This document shows, one piece after another, positions 48,141 through 61,399 of a stretch of 64,000 bases of DNA; positions within the stretch are counted from its first letter, which is position 1; the number at the start of each line of letters is the position of its first letter. The stretch is from Numida meleagris. Lineage: Eukaryota > Chordata > Aves > Galliformes > Numididae. The notes beneath the pieces were generated by a model, which was given only the letters and a program-made list of their open reading frames with translations, did no database searches and was not told the origin of the DNA. The DNA is taken from the NCBI RefSeq assembly GCF_002078875.1, contig NC_034421.1:3163076-3227075 (forward strand), written 5' to 3'. A program made the position numbers and the translations under genes.

Positions 48141-51100
48141 CTAGATTGACACAATGCAAGATTGAGGAACCACTATAGATCATCTTAACAGCCAAAACTT
48201 CCCAGAGAAGTATCACTGAGAACACAGTACACTGCTAACATCTAGGAAACTAAATGATAGAGAGGAATTTATCTAAACCAGCTGCCTGGAGCAAAACATC
48301 TCCACAGATAAGAAACGACCCGAGTCTCACAGCCTGATAGGCAGCCTGTTATTAAAGTCCCCGAAGTTTGATTATGGGAAAGCTGTACTGAAACAAATAG
48401 GGATCACTTCCCCACTCCCAATGACTCTGGAGCAGCAGCCCAAAGGCTCACGGAGTCTGAGCACTCAGCAGCAGACTGCAGCTGTAAGCTGTACATCCAG
48501 CATGCAACAGCAAACAGATCCCGGGAAGGTTCAATGTGCTGATGTTCCTCAGCAGTTTGAAAAAAAAAATCAACTGAAAAAATTAAGGAAGGGCAAAAAG
48601 GTAAGAAGAGATGTAACGAGGGCAGGGTCAATAAACAAGATGTGAGCAGCCAGTTAGACGCACAAAGAACAGGCAACACCTAACGAGGTGACATCGTTGC
48701 AGGGGACAGGACAATCCAACAGGCTGAACTGGAAGTCAGAAACATTTCTGCCAGAATCCCTGCTGAAACAGCTTTTATGAAATAAATAAATGAACATCAG
48801 GCAGAAAACTCCAGTGATCTATTTCATAATCTGCTGGCTGTTCTGTTAAGCCAATTGTCTCAGTAAATGACATCATACCTGAGTAGTTTTTCAGCTGAAA
48901 AATGACATTCTTTTATTCATAATGCATCTAATTCCAGTGTTCCCAATGCACTTAATATAAAAGACCTAAAGGTCCAACTCTCAGGAACCCAAACCCAGCT
49001 GGCTGTGTACGTCCTTCGAGGCAGACTCCCATCAGCAGCCAAGCAGCATGGCTTTTGCTTTACCTGACACAGGCTCTGGAATGAACGTTCCGGCTCCAGG
49101 AGCAGAGCTGGGCTCCCTCCCTCAGCAGCCACAAGCTGCAACACTTCGTTGCTTTGCTACCCAAATAGAAAAAGATTGAACCTAATCTATAAGGAATGAA
49201 GTCAAAACGCCAGCATCCTGTAAGTGAAAAGATTAATCCTCCTTTGAATTAGATCCAGGGCAATGATAGAGCGGGCCAGCAAATTTTGCATTAGTGCATA
49301 AAGCTCTGAGTAACAGATATGATTTCTCTCCACTGTAACATATTCCACTTGGGTTCTCGCACCTACGCTATCACCATGGCACCCTACTATGTTCCATTAC
49401 AGCAGCAGCATTACGACTTAGACACATAGCCCATCTTCCTTTCCTTCTTTCCATCCATGAAGTATGCAGTTTTAATTCATTATCCAGGATTTAAGCTTTT
49501 CCAAACAGAATTGGTAAAGCTATTGCAATTATGGATAGTAATACTGAAATATACACCAAGCTGCAGAAGTAGGAGATAGATGGTGGGCTTAGATCCATAA
49601 GAGATCATAACAAAAGTAGAAGAAAAATAAGCTTAATGAAGACAATGCATCCTCTAAGAGGATCAATCCCAGGTTCCGTAGTGAAAGTCAATATTTCTGT
49701 TTATTCAAGTGGACACTTCCCTGTACATAGCTTTTGCAATCTGTAGAAATCAGACGGTGCCACAATAGGGTAACTGTTACAGTGTTTAGCAATTCCAAAA
49801 TTCTATCAAAGAGCTACAAATACTCTCAACAGACAAGAACTATACTTGTTTTATATGGACTTGCTGCCACAAAGAGAATCAGGACTTTAATACACCTTAT
49901 AAGAGAAACAAAAAAATGCCCCAAGGTCCTCCATCTATGAGTAATAGAAGAACAAATTGAACTGTACAGGAACAATAGAAAGGAATTTTCTCCTTTCTTT
50001 TCTCATATGTCTGTGAATCTTCACTTTATAAAACTACCCTGGGTGACTGACAATATGGTAAGCCCTCAGTAATGCAGGCAAAAAATTTCTGCTTCTCTGA
50101 CAGAGAAAATAAACCTGGCAGGGAGCTGGATGTTACCAGTAATCTGAAGAGACCAGGCAACGCCACTCCAGAACGAGCTCCAATGTGCAACACGGACCCC
50201 GTGCAGCACTGTTAGGGGACCTCCTCTAGTTTCTTATTAAGGACCTAAGTGCCATGACAAGAGTTTTCTCCATTTCAGGCCCTGGATAGGAAGCCAGATT
50301 GTCCTCCACATATTGCCAGAGCTCTTGCTCTGACAGCAGAAGTCATTCAGTGGAAACACAGAAATCAATGATATGACATTTCATAACAAGATCTGATAAG
50401 AACCTGAAGAGATGGTTATATCATGCTCCCAAAGCCCTATCGATCTGTACCAGGATCCACCCAAGACTGAATCTTTTGTTTAAGGTATTACTAGCAGCTT
50501 CAAAGCAGAAGGGTGTGAATAGATGAAGCGCTGAGCTTTCTAGGAAAAGCTACGGAAAACTCCATTTTGATGATGCATATTTTTATTGATTTAAAGAAGA
50601 CCATCTCTAAACATAGCTCAATTTCTCCACCCACTGCAGCTCACCAGCTTTGCTACTGCAAGCAGCTGGCACCCGCTGCCAGCCCTGTCCTGCTCACTCC
50701 TGCAGCAGTAAGCTCTGTCCTGCTTAACACCCAGCAACCACCCACCTCGTGCCAACCTGCTGTTTGCAATGAGCCTTCTGAACAGCAAGAGGCAACGCTA
50801 CTAGGCGTTACAGAGAGTCCTCATGAGATGAAAGCATCTATTTGTTTTCTTGTTCTCATACTCGTACAATCACTATTACGTTAAATATAATTTTTACCTT
50901 ATATTGCATTATTTCGTATATGCAAATGTTTATACATTTATGCACGTATTCAAATCATGAACTCCACAACTCCATCCCACAAGGCTGAGCAAAGCAATAG
51001 CTTTGTGTTGCAGAACTCATGATACGGGCACGGTGTGAACGCGCAGGAGAACTTGGAGCTGACGAAGTCAAAGCCCACAGCGCTCTCCCTCCACCTGACA

Positions 51101-52319
51101 TTAGCATCCAAAGCAAAACCAGGGTTACCCAGCTGAGACCCAGACCACACCTTCTTTAACCATATCCCCAAATCGAACACATTCGAGGATTTTTTGTTTT
51201 TATACTGTAGCTGAAAATTTTAATAGAAGTGTTATTGTACATTTGAAAACAGAACAAACTTAAGGGATTATATGAAATCAATTCCACTGGGATTTGTGTC
51301 CGCTCTAATCCCCTATTCAGTCTCAATCTCATTAACATACCAGGCTTAATTGGCATTTCATCCCTGCATTGTGTCTCCAAAATGAACAAGGTGTAATTAT
51401 GTTAAAAAGAGCACTTCAATGGTTTTAGTTTAATTCATGTCATTCATCCGCGTCAGAATGAGCGCAGATGTTCCATTGCGGGACACAGCAAGAGATGAGC
51501 AGCTTTGAAACCACACTTTTTCGTCGAAAACTTTATGTTAAAAAAGTTATTTAAGTGAAACGTAAAACACAGTATTTTCTTCCTTTGTTTCAGTCGCTAT
51601 ACAACATTAACTTTCAAAAGCGGGTTCTGCTTAATTTGATTTTTCATTTTCAAATGAACAGCTGTGTTTAAGTCTAAAAGCCCTTTGTTTAAGCATACAG
51701 AGCTCCAGAAAAGGTTTGAACAAAGCATCTTTCTGTAAACACTTGATTACCAGGAAAGGCCTGGCTTGCAAAGTAATCTAGGGGTGGTTTTGTTCGAGGT
51801 TCTCTTCTCACAGAAAAAAAAAATCGCATCACTTCTCAGATGTCAAACAACAAAAGCAACCAACTTTCACTAATTGCATGGGCTTCCTGTATTCAAGGTA
51901 AATACAGGAAGATGGAAGAGGGTTTTCCAAATGGCCATTTTTCAAGCAATTTCACCCCCCCCTTCCCAGTTGCAGGCACACACTAATTGGCACAGTATTT
52001 TAATGGGCAGCAAAACAAACGTTCTTAAGTTCTGTGGTCAGATGGCTCCTGGACAAATGGAATATTCACATAGAACATGGTATTTCAATCAACATTTAGG
52101 TTCACCAAAGCTACCGAAAACAGGGACATGAACTAAGAGCCATTTAATAAAGATCCCCTGCTTAAGTACCAGCATGCAGTAAGAAAAGGCTCAGCAAGGA
52201 AGCCAGAGCATCCGTCCCACGTTCTGCAACAGCACTCAGCTTCAACATTCCTTTTGGTAGTGTTTCCTTCCCCACTGAATGGCTTTTGAGAGGAAGCAAA
52301 CCAGCAAGTGACTTTGACA

Positions 52320-52520
52320 AAGCGTTCTGGTAATTTTAATGTATCTATTAAGGCACTGCCTATTACATTTTCCCAGCTAGAAAATACTAAAATCTATTGT
52401 ATAAATTCTGTAATTCTCTAATTACACGGCATTGGATAAATGTGGGAGAATTTGTAGCAGCCGGTAAATGTGTAATTAGGGAATTAGGATGTATTATTCA
52501 GAATGCATAATAACGCTAAC
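52320..52520. promoter_or_regulatory. Possible intronic regulatory block with homeodomain-type cores (weak)
   Basis: The block holds repeated TAATT/AATTA cores, including those in the 17-bp inverted repeat, plus GGTAATTTTAATG and GAATTAGG. It has no transposon similarity that I recognise. The assignment rests on composition alone. Confidence 0.2.
52411..52486. repeat. 17-bp inverted repeat around a 42-base spacer
   Basis: The left arm TAATTCTCTAATTACAC (52411-52427) is the reverse complement of the right arm GTGTAATTAGGGAATTA (52470-52486) apart from one position, which is a G.T wobble if read as plus-strand RNA. The arms carry TAATTA homeodomain-type cores. No target-site duplication is obvious. 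Confidence 0.85.
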
Positions 52521-55500
52521 TGATTCAAAGGTGCATCCAGTCAAAGAAGCAAGCAGAGTGCCTCTATGAACTGCCCCAAGCAGTAGGTGCAACTCACTGC
52601 AGGTAACTGGAGGACAGCAACCAAACACTCCCTGAGTAATTCATCTGCAAATTGATTTAGAAAACCACGTAAAAGGTTCTGGTCAGAGCCACGTGCCAAA
52701 ATATCTTTAATAAAAACACAGATAAAAATAATGCTGGTGTCTTTAACACAGTAATAACCACTTAAGGATTCTTGACCAAGATATGGCACGGGTTATGAGA
52801 TGACATTGCAAATTCCTCCTGATAGATGCATACAAGCAGAACGCTGCCTTTTTTTGTAATCATCATCTTTGGAAAAGATGAGTTAAGGCTTTGCATCCAA
52901 GGGATATATATTCTAAAATTCTAATAAAAAAGTAACATAGCAATACACATAGGGATATGAACTCCATGTTTCTAGTTTTTTCATCATCATTATTTAAAAT
53001 CAAAGTTAGACAATCATTGTGTGCATCTTTTTTCCCCCCCATAATATCTGCTTGCGATGGTAGATGTCTCCAGGATCATTCTCTTCCTCGACATTCTATG
53101 AAATAAGCAGCTGGTAGCAGGAGAACTGAGAACTCAAATTCACCTCTAATTATTTAGCCCTTGATCTCATCTATTACACTGAATACTCTTACTCACATGC
53201 TGTTATCTAAAATGCTCTGAAAGAAAGAAGAAATGTGAAAATATGGTGGTTTTACAGCTAATAAAAAAATCTACAGAAAAGTATACATACATTTTTATAT
53301 ATTTAAAAGAAGCTAATTAACCCAGAGAAAGAAAATTATAGGAAATTAAGATCCCCCCCCCCTTTTCACTGCTCATGAAACTATTTGTTAGCTCTTTCAG
53401 ATATGAGTTGCTAGAAATACCAGTTTAATATTTGACTGACAACTCCAAAAAGGACTTCTAAGGTCACCACAGCCCTAAGCTTAGATGTATTTTGGCATAT
53501 GCTGAAATCCATATTTCATTACGTGATATTCACCTAGTCCATACAAAAACCAAACGCATGCGTGATCCATTTCTTTGATCTGAGAACTACACGACTTGTG
53601 TTAAACATCACTTACACTCCTTCCTCTACTGAAGATATGCAAGAAAACCATAAAAGAAACAGAATTTGATTAAGGAAAAGCTCACTGCAGGTTATCTAGG
53701 AAATAAATCAGATTTTATACAAAGCAAAATGTATTCATTGCCAGCAATAAAAGTCTGTATATTTCATGCTACCGTAACTTGGGAGCTAGACCTTATCTCC
53801 AGCAATACCATTATGTTTAACATTCCAAACCTATAAATAACATATTACCCTCTATACTTGGAAACAAGTCAAAAATCTGATCTGTGTTTTTACTTCAACA
53901 TTTCATTTATGACCATATTAGAATATAAACAGTTTTACAACAAACATGTGCTTTGAAAAAAATCATTTGCCATAATTAAATATTTTCACAAAGTTCTCCA
54001 GGTTATCCAAGAATATGCGTTTTCCTTCAAAACACAGAAATCCACAACAGCATACGGTATAAAATAAAACCATAAGGTTAAAACCAGACAGAATAAATGC
54101 CTGAAAAACACATCACTAAGATATGATTATTGCAAACCTATCTCAGAAAAAGTCTGGAAGTTTATCACAAAGCAAAAAGGATCAGCTGAACTGTTCCTAG
54201 ATGCCATATCTGGGGCACAAGTGCCAAGTAAGCCATCCGTTTTAATATGAAATGCATTTCCATGAAAAACAAAAGCCATGCAGTTTGGCTGCCAAAGAGT
54301 TAACGAGCCTGCAATAAGATGAACTAGGAGACCATACAGGTTGTACCATGCAAGAAGGTGCACAGAGAATTCATAAAAGAACAAACGTAAGAGAAGTTAT
54401 GCAAATATGGACTTCAAGTAAGAATTTCAAGCTTGCTCCTTGAATCTCTACCTGTTTGTAAGCAACTTTTCCGGGATTCATGGTAAAGGAAATTAAAATG
54501 CATCAGGAGTTTTTAGTACACGTTTGAGGAGGGTATAAAAAAATTAAGTTTCTTTCCTGTGAAATCAAACATCCTCAAACAGCGTGATAGATCAATGATG
54601 CTAGATAGGGAGCTAAAGAGGCAAGAAGCTTGCTTAAGACAAAGAAAATGGAAATGTAGAGGACTGGTAATGTTACCAAGTGCAGTCAAATAAAAAAAGA
54701 TACCATCAACAGCTATCTTCAGATAGCACTGAAAGCATACACTATACAGAGACAGGATGAAAGAAAGTCATGTAATGCATTGATAATTTTACTAGGGTTG
54801 AAAAAAATGCTTCTTTCCATAGGTACAGTGCTCTGCATGTACATGAGGAAGATAAACTAGAATACCACCTGTGTGAGCAATCAATTTCCCAGCACCACCA
54901 GGGGGGAGAGCTGGGTATCGAACAGGTCTAAGAGTAAGGGAAAGTCAGCTGCACTGAAAGCAAACAGAGAACCACATTTGGATACTTTTCAACCACTGCT
55001 ATTAGAAGCAATCCCGCTCCCACCCCTTACACTGCACAGAAGCTCTGACAAGGATTTCCCGAGAGCTCCAAAATCCTCAGGACATTTGTCTTTCAGTTCA
55101 GTGCCAGGTACAGAAGAGGAATATATCATTAAATCATAAAGCAAAATATTTAGCATCAGATATTTTTAGCTGGATCAGCAGAAGGAGACACCAAAGTAAA
55201 TCACAGATAGCAGAACTAAGAGAAAAATCTATGACTAAACAATTTATGTTAATACTGCCTAGAATAAAAAATTGAAGCATCTGGCAGAGGCTACCCCGTA
55301 AGTCAGACCTTGGCTACAGTACTGTGTCTATAACTTTTGAATAATTTAACTGAAGCTTTTATTATAGGCAATCAAATTAAATCAACATAGATGAACTTTT
55401 CTACTGCAGAAAAAAGTATCTATAGTAGCTTGGGAAGAATGGATTGTTAAATGTCACGGATTGTGGTGCAGCCATATTGGTCTTTCCCTCATATACAGAA

Positions 55501-57936
55501 CAGGGGATGAAATACAGCATTTAGAAATCTCAAGAAAGCAATTAATAAGATGATACTTAACAATCTGAAATCCTGTCTGGAATCCACAAGATTCCTTGCA
55601 CTTCCTTCATTTCCACGACACTGTCATGATGAAGCTACACGTTGGCAAACAGCACCCGCCTGGGTTTAACCATACAGCATGAGCTGTAGAACTCCCGATT
55701 ACAAAAAGGAAGACTACTCCCCCAGAAAATGGCCAGTACAGGTGCAAAAATGTAACACAAAGACATTAAGACTGCATCCCACACGACAATGACTCTGGTT
55801 AGGCTTGCCTGCTGGCATCTGTATCAGTCCCTGCTGATAGGAGAAGCGGTCTGGTGCTGTGCTATAAAGCTGTGCTGGGTGTTGGGCTTGCTTTGGTTGG
55901 TTTTTGCATGTTGTTTGTTGTGTTTTTTTTTTTTTTAAACCACTCTTTGTGCACTTTGTGAAAAAATAGAATCAAGGAATCATTTCTGAAAATGTCAGGG
56001 AGAATTTCATCTAATTTTTCTTTAAAATTTAATGAAACTTCAAAATGTTTCAGTTTTTTTTCCCCCTGTATGGAAATCACACTACATTGTTGGGAAGCAT
56101 GCTTTCATAGTAGTTCTATTATTAAACCATCATGAAAAATGTATCAAAGACAGTTCAACAACACTAGTATTTATTTTTTCAAAAGTGAAAATAGACAAAA
56201 AACAACTCTTCAACAATAAGCAATGCAAAACCACAATCTAACAAAGCATTAACAAAAACAATCCAAATTGACATCTTTTTTTTTTCCAAACACATGTTTC
56301 TACAGCATTTCCAAACACTGATGCGCATGATCTCACCACATCAAAACCTGCACACATTCAGCCTGCTGCCTTCCCCAGCCATTTTCCAGGCAACTCCATA
56401 GATGCAGAAGGTATCACAAGCAAAGCTCAGGGGGAACTCAGCCTCCACAACCCCCGTCCCTATTCCCCCAGTCCCCTGGGAGAAATGCCACCGTGCCCAC
56501 GTTGAAGACCGAGAGTGAAAACTTAGCTACTCCTGGATTAGGTCAAGATGTTCTTCGTATACGTGAAGACACTTAGCATCCTTTAACCAAGCTTATCCTG
56601 GAGCAAACAGACTTGGAGAACATTCATCAGTTTCGAGGATGTTGTTTACTAAGCAGGAAAACTCAAGATCCACATACTCTTAGCTGATCTACCTTCAGTA
56701 TAATACCCAAAACACATGCGCTGGTCAGAAAGACCCCTGCCCAGTCCCCTGAGCACACACTGCAATAGAAGTATGAGTCAGCAGCATTATAACTGTATAT
56801 AAATTACTAACCAATCGTTGAAAAGAGGATGGGTTTGGAAAATTACTAGCTTTGCGTATAAATACAGAGCAGATAGTTTTGTTTGGTGTGCTTGATTTGT
56901 GGGAAACCAGCATGCACCCAGGCTTGTGCAAACCTGAAATAAGAAATGTCTGAGTGTGTGATTACTGACCTATAGCACACCAGGTGACAAATCCGCCTTT
57001 TGGACAACACCCAGACCAATCCCACATCGTCCCATGCCTGCGAGGAGGCAGCTGGGGCCGACCGAGGCCTCCTGACAGCAACAAGCCGCTCCCGAGGGGC
57101 GGCCATCTCCCACACACACCACTACGCCCTCACGTACCGCCAGCAAAACGCAGGCCAGGGAGAAACCACAAGGGTCCAAGAAGGTTGAAAGCACGATGCT
57201 GTAGTAACAGTTCCTCCAGCTCACTGCCGGAGTCTCAAACGGTGCTTGGGGAAAAATGACAGGCAGGCTGAGGCTGCTGGCACCAGGCAGCTCCCAGAGA
57301 CCCATGAGATTCCGCAGCCAAGGTCGTGCATTGTGAAGTACACGTGTAGGGAATTCTGATGCTTGTGAGAAATGTCAGATCCCCGGTGCACGCATCACAT
57401 CACTGAAAAGAAGCGTGCTGTACATGGGGCATGGGACATCACTGTGTCAGAAGGCTACGGTGCGGGTACAGGACCACAGCAAGACAGCTGAGAGCAGCTC
57501 CCAGCATCGGCCTCTGAGGAGCCGCATTTACACAGCTTTTTTTTTTCTCCAGACATATTTCCCACAAATGGTTTATTAATATGGCAAGGAAACTTCTTTA
57601 CGGAATATACTGACCACAGAAAAGTTCCTGATCTCCATACAACCTCTGGGTTTTAATACTTTCCATGTTATAAACACCACATCTTAAAAATTAAGAAAAA
57701 GCCCTTGAAAGTCTTAACGCATTAGGGAAAAAATAGGTTTCAATAACACACCATCAAGTTCCAGCTTTCTTGATCCCGCTAGGAGAACATTTCTCATTCC
57801 CTTGAGTTATTTTCTTTTTCCCATTAACATTTCTGTCTCCCTGTCTTTGCCTCTGACAAAGTCTCAGGAAGGATTACTTGGCACAGCGCACACCCAGCTT
57901 AGATCTCCTTCTTTGCCATGAGCAATTTATAATCAA

Positions 57937-57950
57937 GAATAATAATAATA
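57937..57950 (+). repeat. (AAT)n trinucleotide tract
   Basis: Four to five AAT units. Confidence 0.8.
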
Positions 57951-59367
57951 CAAACAGCTGGATCTGTATTCCCCTCCACAGATTTCATGCTCATACATTT
58001 TCTGTGCAAAGAGGTGAACTCTAACTTTCTTGTGGCTCAGTCAGACTGAGCCCAGTGAGTCAGGTCACACTACCAAATCCCTCCACGAATCAGGAAAAAA
58101 CTCCACAGCCACAGACTTTACAAAAACTATTTGCATGAATTATTCTTAAAGCAAGTTGTTTCTTGATTGCAAGATGAGAAACGGCACTCAGCCTCTGTTC
58201 ATAACCCAATTCATACACCAAACCAATTCATTCCATACACTGCCTGAGTTTTGATATTTTCCCTTTCTCCCTATTCCTTATCCCAATTAGCCTTTTCAGT
58301 TGTCAGCTTCATGGGCAGCAAACAGAGAACTCCGAATACTAATGCATATCCAAACCAGACAAAGTAGCATGTCTGAAAAAGCAGAGTGTCTGTAGCAAGC
58401 ATTAGCAGCCATTGCAACCCCAAAGACGACAACATGACCTACACGTCCCTAAACTCTTTGGATAACTTTGAAGTGGTAGCTCGGTGACAGGGAATTAAGG
58501 AATTCAAAGCACAATGAAATCTTTGAGAAGAGCAGATAAACAAGTGCACAAACAGTTCTCAGGATGGAGCAAACAACAATGCTATTCTAACTTCGTTTAT
58601 TTTTTACATCTCAACAATTAAACTACACAACAATCAAAGAAATCTGCGACTTACCCGCTCACTTTCCCCAGTCCATTTACAAGCACTGAAATATTCGTGT
58701 TGGGTAAGGGCATATAGAAAAGATCTGTATTTGCAGAAAAACAGGATCTCAGCTCCCAGTCAAAGCCTTTTCTTAGCAAGCTATTAGAGACAGTCCCGAA
58801 GCATTTAATTACCACTGAATTCCTGTAGAACTTAGGTCTCTAAATTACTTTGATACTTAAAAAATTTTCCTTATGTTCACAATCTGCTCTAATTCAACTC
58901 GAATGTTACTCCAGGCTACAGCTCGATTTTAATTTCTTTCTAGTGAGGAACCTCTATTGACAGCAAAGCCTGAAGGAACAGAACTTGGCCTAAGGTCGTT
59001 CACAGCCTCTTTCCTACAGGAAAAGCAATTGCCATACCTACAGCCATTTAACTTCAGGTGTATTGCAACCATGCCCATTGCTCCACAGGGCAATTTCACT
59101 CAAAACAGCAGTAGACTGTCACCATGTTACTGCACATGGACTATTTTACTGTACATGAGTTTAGCAGACATGCGTGTCAAGAACTGAAACCAATGGCAAG
59201 AGCCAGATATCATTGCTTTCCATCACATAATGCTTGGTAACAAACTCTGTGCTACGTTCGGGCAGCAGCTCTACCAATAGGAGAGCCAGCAGGATCCTCT
59301 CAGGACAGCACTTAGAGCCCGTTGTTCAAACAAGTGCCAACAACCTTACGTGTTGGTTTGGAGTAGC

Positions 59368-59400
59368 TGGTTGGTTGGTTTTTGTTGGTTTGTTTTGGGG
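59368..59400 (+). repeat. (GGTT)n-like low-complexity tract
   Basis: GGTTGGTTGGTTTTTGTTGG followed by TTTGTTTTGGGG. It is simple sequence and not the vertebrate telomere repeat. Confidence 0.8.
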
Positions 59401-61060
59401 AGAGGCTGACAGGACTAAGATCTTCTCACAACTTTCAAGGCTTTCTCCTAACAAACTTCACAACAAACTGGTGCCACTGTTCCAAAGCTCTCCCGCTACA
59501 CTTCTTACAGTGCGTTTCCTCTTAAAATTAGTCACCACGCAGTTATCCCCACAGCTTATTACACTCCCTCTGCTCTGCAGCCAATAACGCAACTGTAGAG
59601 TCAGAATGATGAATACCCCCAGAAAGCATGGAAGATTCCAAGATACACTGCTTAATTTTGTTTGCTCTGTAGCCCGAAGCCACTCTCTCCTCTGACAAGA
59701 TGCTCGATATTGGCTCAGAAACCTCATGCTGCTGCAGGCCATGGCAGGGCCTCCTCCGCGCCGCACTGACGGGTGGCCAACAGAGATCAGGCCGGGGCTG
59801 CAAACAGAGCACATCCCCTTTGTGACAGAACAGAACAGCTGCTTCCCTCCCGCTTGGCACTTCTCAACACATCACTTGGCATCTCCACACCGCTTTGAGA
59901 GAAGAGCTCATTAGCAAATCCATTTACTGCTAAGAAATCCTTCTCTTGGAGAACATGACTACAGGTGGGAAGCACCAGGATGGGGTCTAAACTTAACCAA
60001 GCGGGTGAGGATGCAGATGGAAATTGTCAATTTTCCAGGTGAAAGAAATCAAATGTTTCCAAATTACCTTGTTTCTACATGAAAATAAATGGGTGAGAAG
60101 CTGCATCTACTCACTGGCCTCTACTACAGCCTTTTGGCAGAAGCTGAGTGCTTCGAAGCACAACAGGCTACGTCTAACCCAAGGACCTGCCTACGACGCA
60201 TTTTAGTCTTATGACTATTCAATCCCATCTTTCTCTATTGAAATACAGAGAGCATAACACAAGCCTAACCTCCTTAGAATGTCCTTTACCAACCCCAGCT
60301 GAGGAGCCTTGGGGGAAGCACACATCTTCTGGTTTTCCAAACTATTTTATCCACAATGCCTGAAGCTGGATTGAGTTCATCACTTAAAAAGTTCTTATTT
60401 TATATGATAAACTACCGTATCCTTTCCATCAACTAGTGCCAGCACAAAAGATGCATACAGCCATGATAATAGGCACCTGGGTGACACTGCACCTGCAGGC
60501 AGTAGGAAGGAGAAGCAGCCCATGGTCTCTTCAGTCACAACAGCCTGCTCTGTACTTGGTCTACAGGTGACTTGAAATTGGAGAAATAACACTGGGCAAG
60601 TGCTTTAAATAAGAAAAATACACAGGTGACAAAAGCAGTTTCCAAGTTTGTTGAACACTTTGGAGAGAAGAATCACTTTGGAAGAAGTATACAATGCTGG
60701 GGCTTTTTTCTAATCTTTCCAGGTAATCGTCAAACAAAATCCCAGCTCTAAGAGAAAAATGTACTTAATAAGCACTTAAACAAATTAGATGAATTTCCAT
60801 ATGAGGTATCCTAAGTCTCCATAAAGATGAGAAAGACATTCCCAAATGTCACCAACAACAGATTAGAAGTGCAGACTGAATCTGGGACTTTGCCAAAGGT
60901 AGCATGATAAAAATAGCTCAATCTGTAACAGCTGTGGGTACACAGACACCAAAAATATCAAAGAACAAGAACAAACAGCAGCCTGCACAGAAGACATCAG
61001 CATGAAGAATGGTCAGATCAGACGGGAAAGGCCTGGGAGGGAACCATTCATAATCTGCAG

Positions 61061-61399
61061 TCAGGAGATGGACAGACGGACTGCAGGGAGTCCTGGCACA
61101 GCCTTCATATCTGCTTCATCTCCCACACAGTTACAGTTAGCATCTCCGTCACAGGGATATCGATGAGCTTGCCGTAACACATACATCTTAAATATGACTT
61201 CAAGTTCAGAGAATGTTCTTTCTAAAGTTAGATCGGGTAAAGTGAAGTCTGTTAAAGAGCAATTAAGTGTATTACAAACTGGGTTCAGCTGGCTGAGGGG
61301 AATCAATAGATCCCCTGGTTCCATGTCCCTGCAAGTAACAAATCGATTATGTGAGCATATCACTCCACTCCCACGCAGGAAGCAAATCTGTTTACAACC
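61061..61399 (-). CDS. Unrecognised open frame behind a strong splice acceptor
   Basis: I do not recognise this sequence. On the minus strand a very good acceptor (TTTCATTTATTTTGTTATTCCAG, split by a G-rich exon start) opens a frame of 112 codons in phase 0 ending in a TGA at 61061. The peptide begins GCKQICFLRGSG and is cysteine-rich in its first half. A possible internal donor (AT|GTATGT, exon end about 61185) would make a 215-bp internal exon instead. No upstream partner exon in a compatible phase was seen; the nearest exon-like piece, around 61653-61684, ends in a different phase. It could be an alternative terminal exon or simply a chance open frame in intronic DNA, and chance is more likely. 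Confidence 0.12.
   Translation of the reverse strand, partial: GCKQICFLRGSGVICSHNRFVTCRDMEPGDLLIPLSQLNPVCNTLNCSLTDFTLPDLTLERTFSELEVIFKMYVLRQAHRYPCDGDANCNCVGDEADMKAVPGLPAVRLSIS

Noticed and set aside
49064..49156. 93-bp minus-strand segment open in phase 0/0 with plausible acceptor and donor (QSNEVLQLVAAE onward)
   Set aside because: It has no MAD1 similarity and its phase is incompatible with both the 48069-48140 candidate and the known exon, so it cannot join them in frame. Probably a pseudo-exon.
54975..55130. Minus-strand CPEDFGALGKSL resembling the TPEDLSR part of MAD1
   Set aside because: Similarity is limited to a few residues. Flanking residues do not fit and the splice sites are weak.
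56984..57305. Locally GC-rich stretch with CpGs, considered as a CpG island or first exon
   Set aside because: Too short and too low in CpG for an island, with no convincing exon on either strand.
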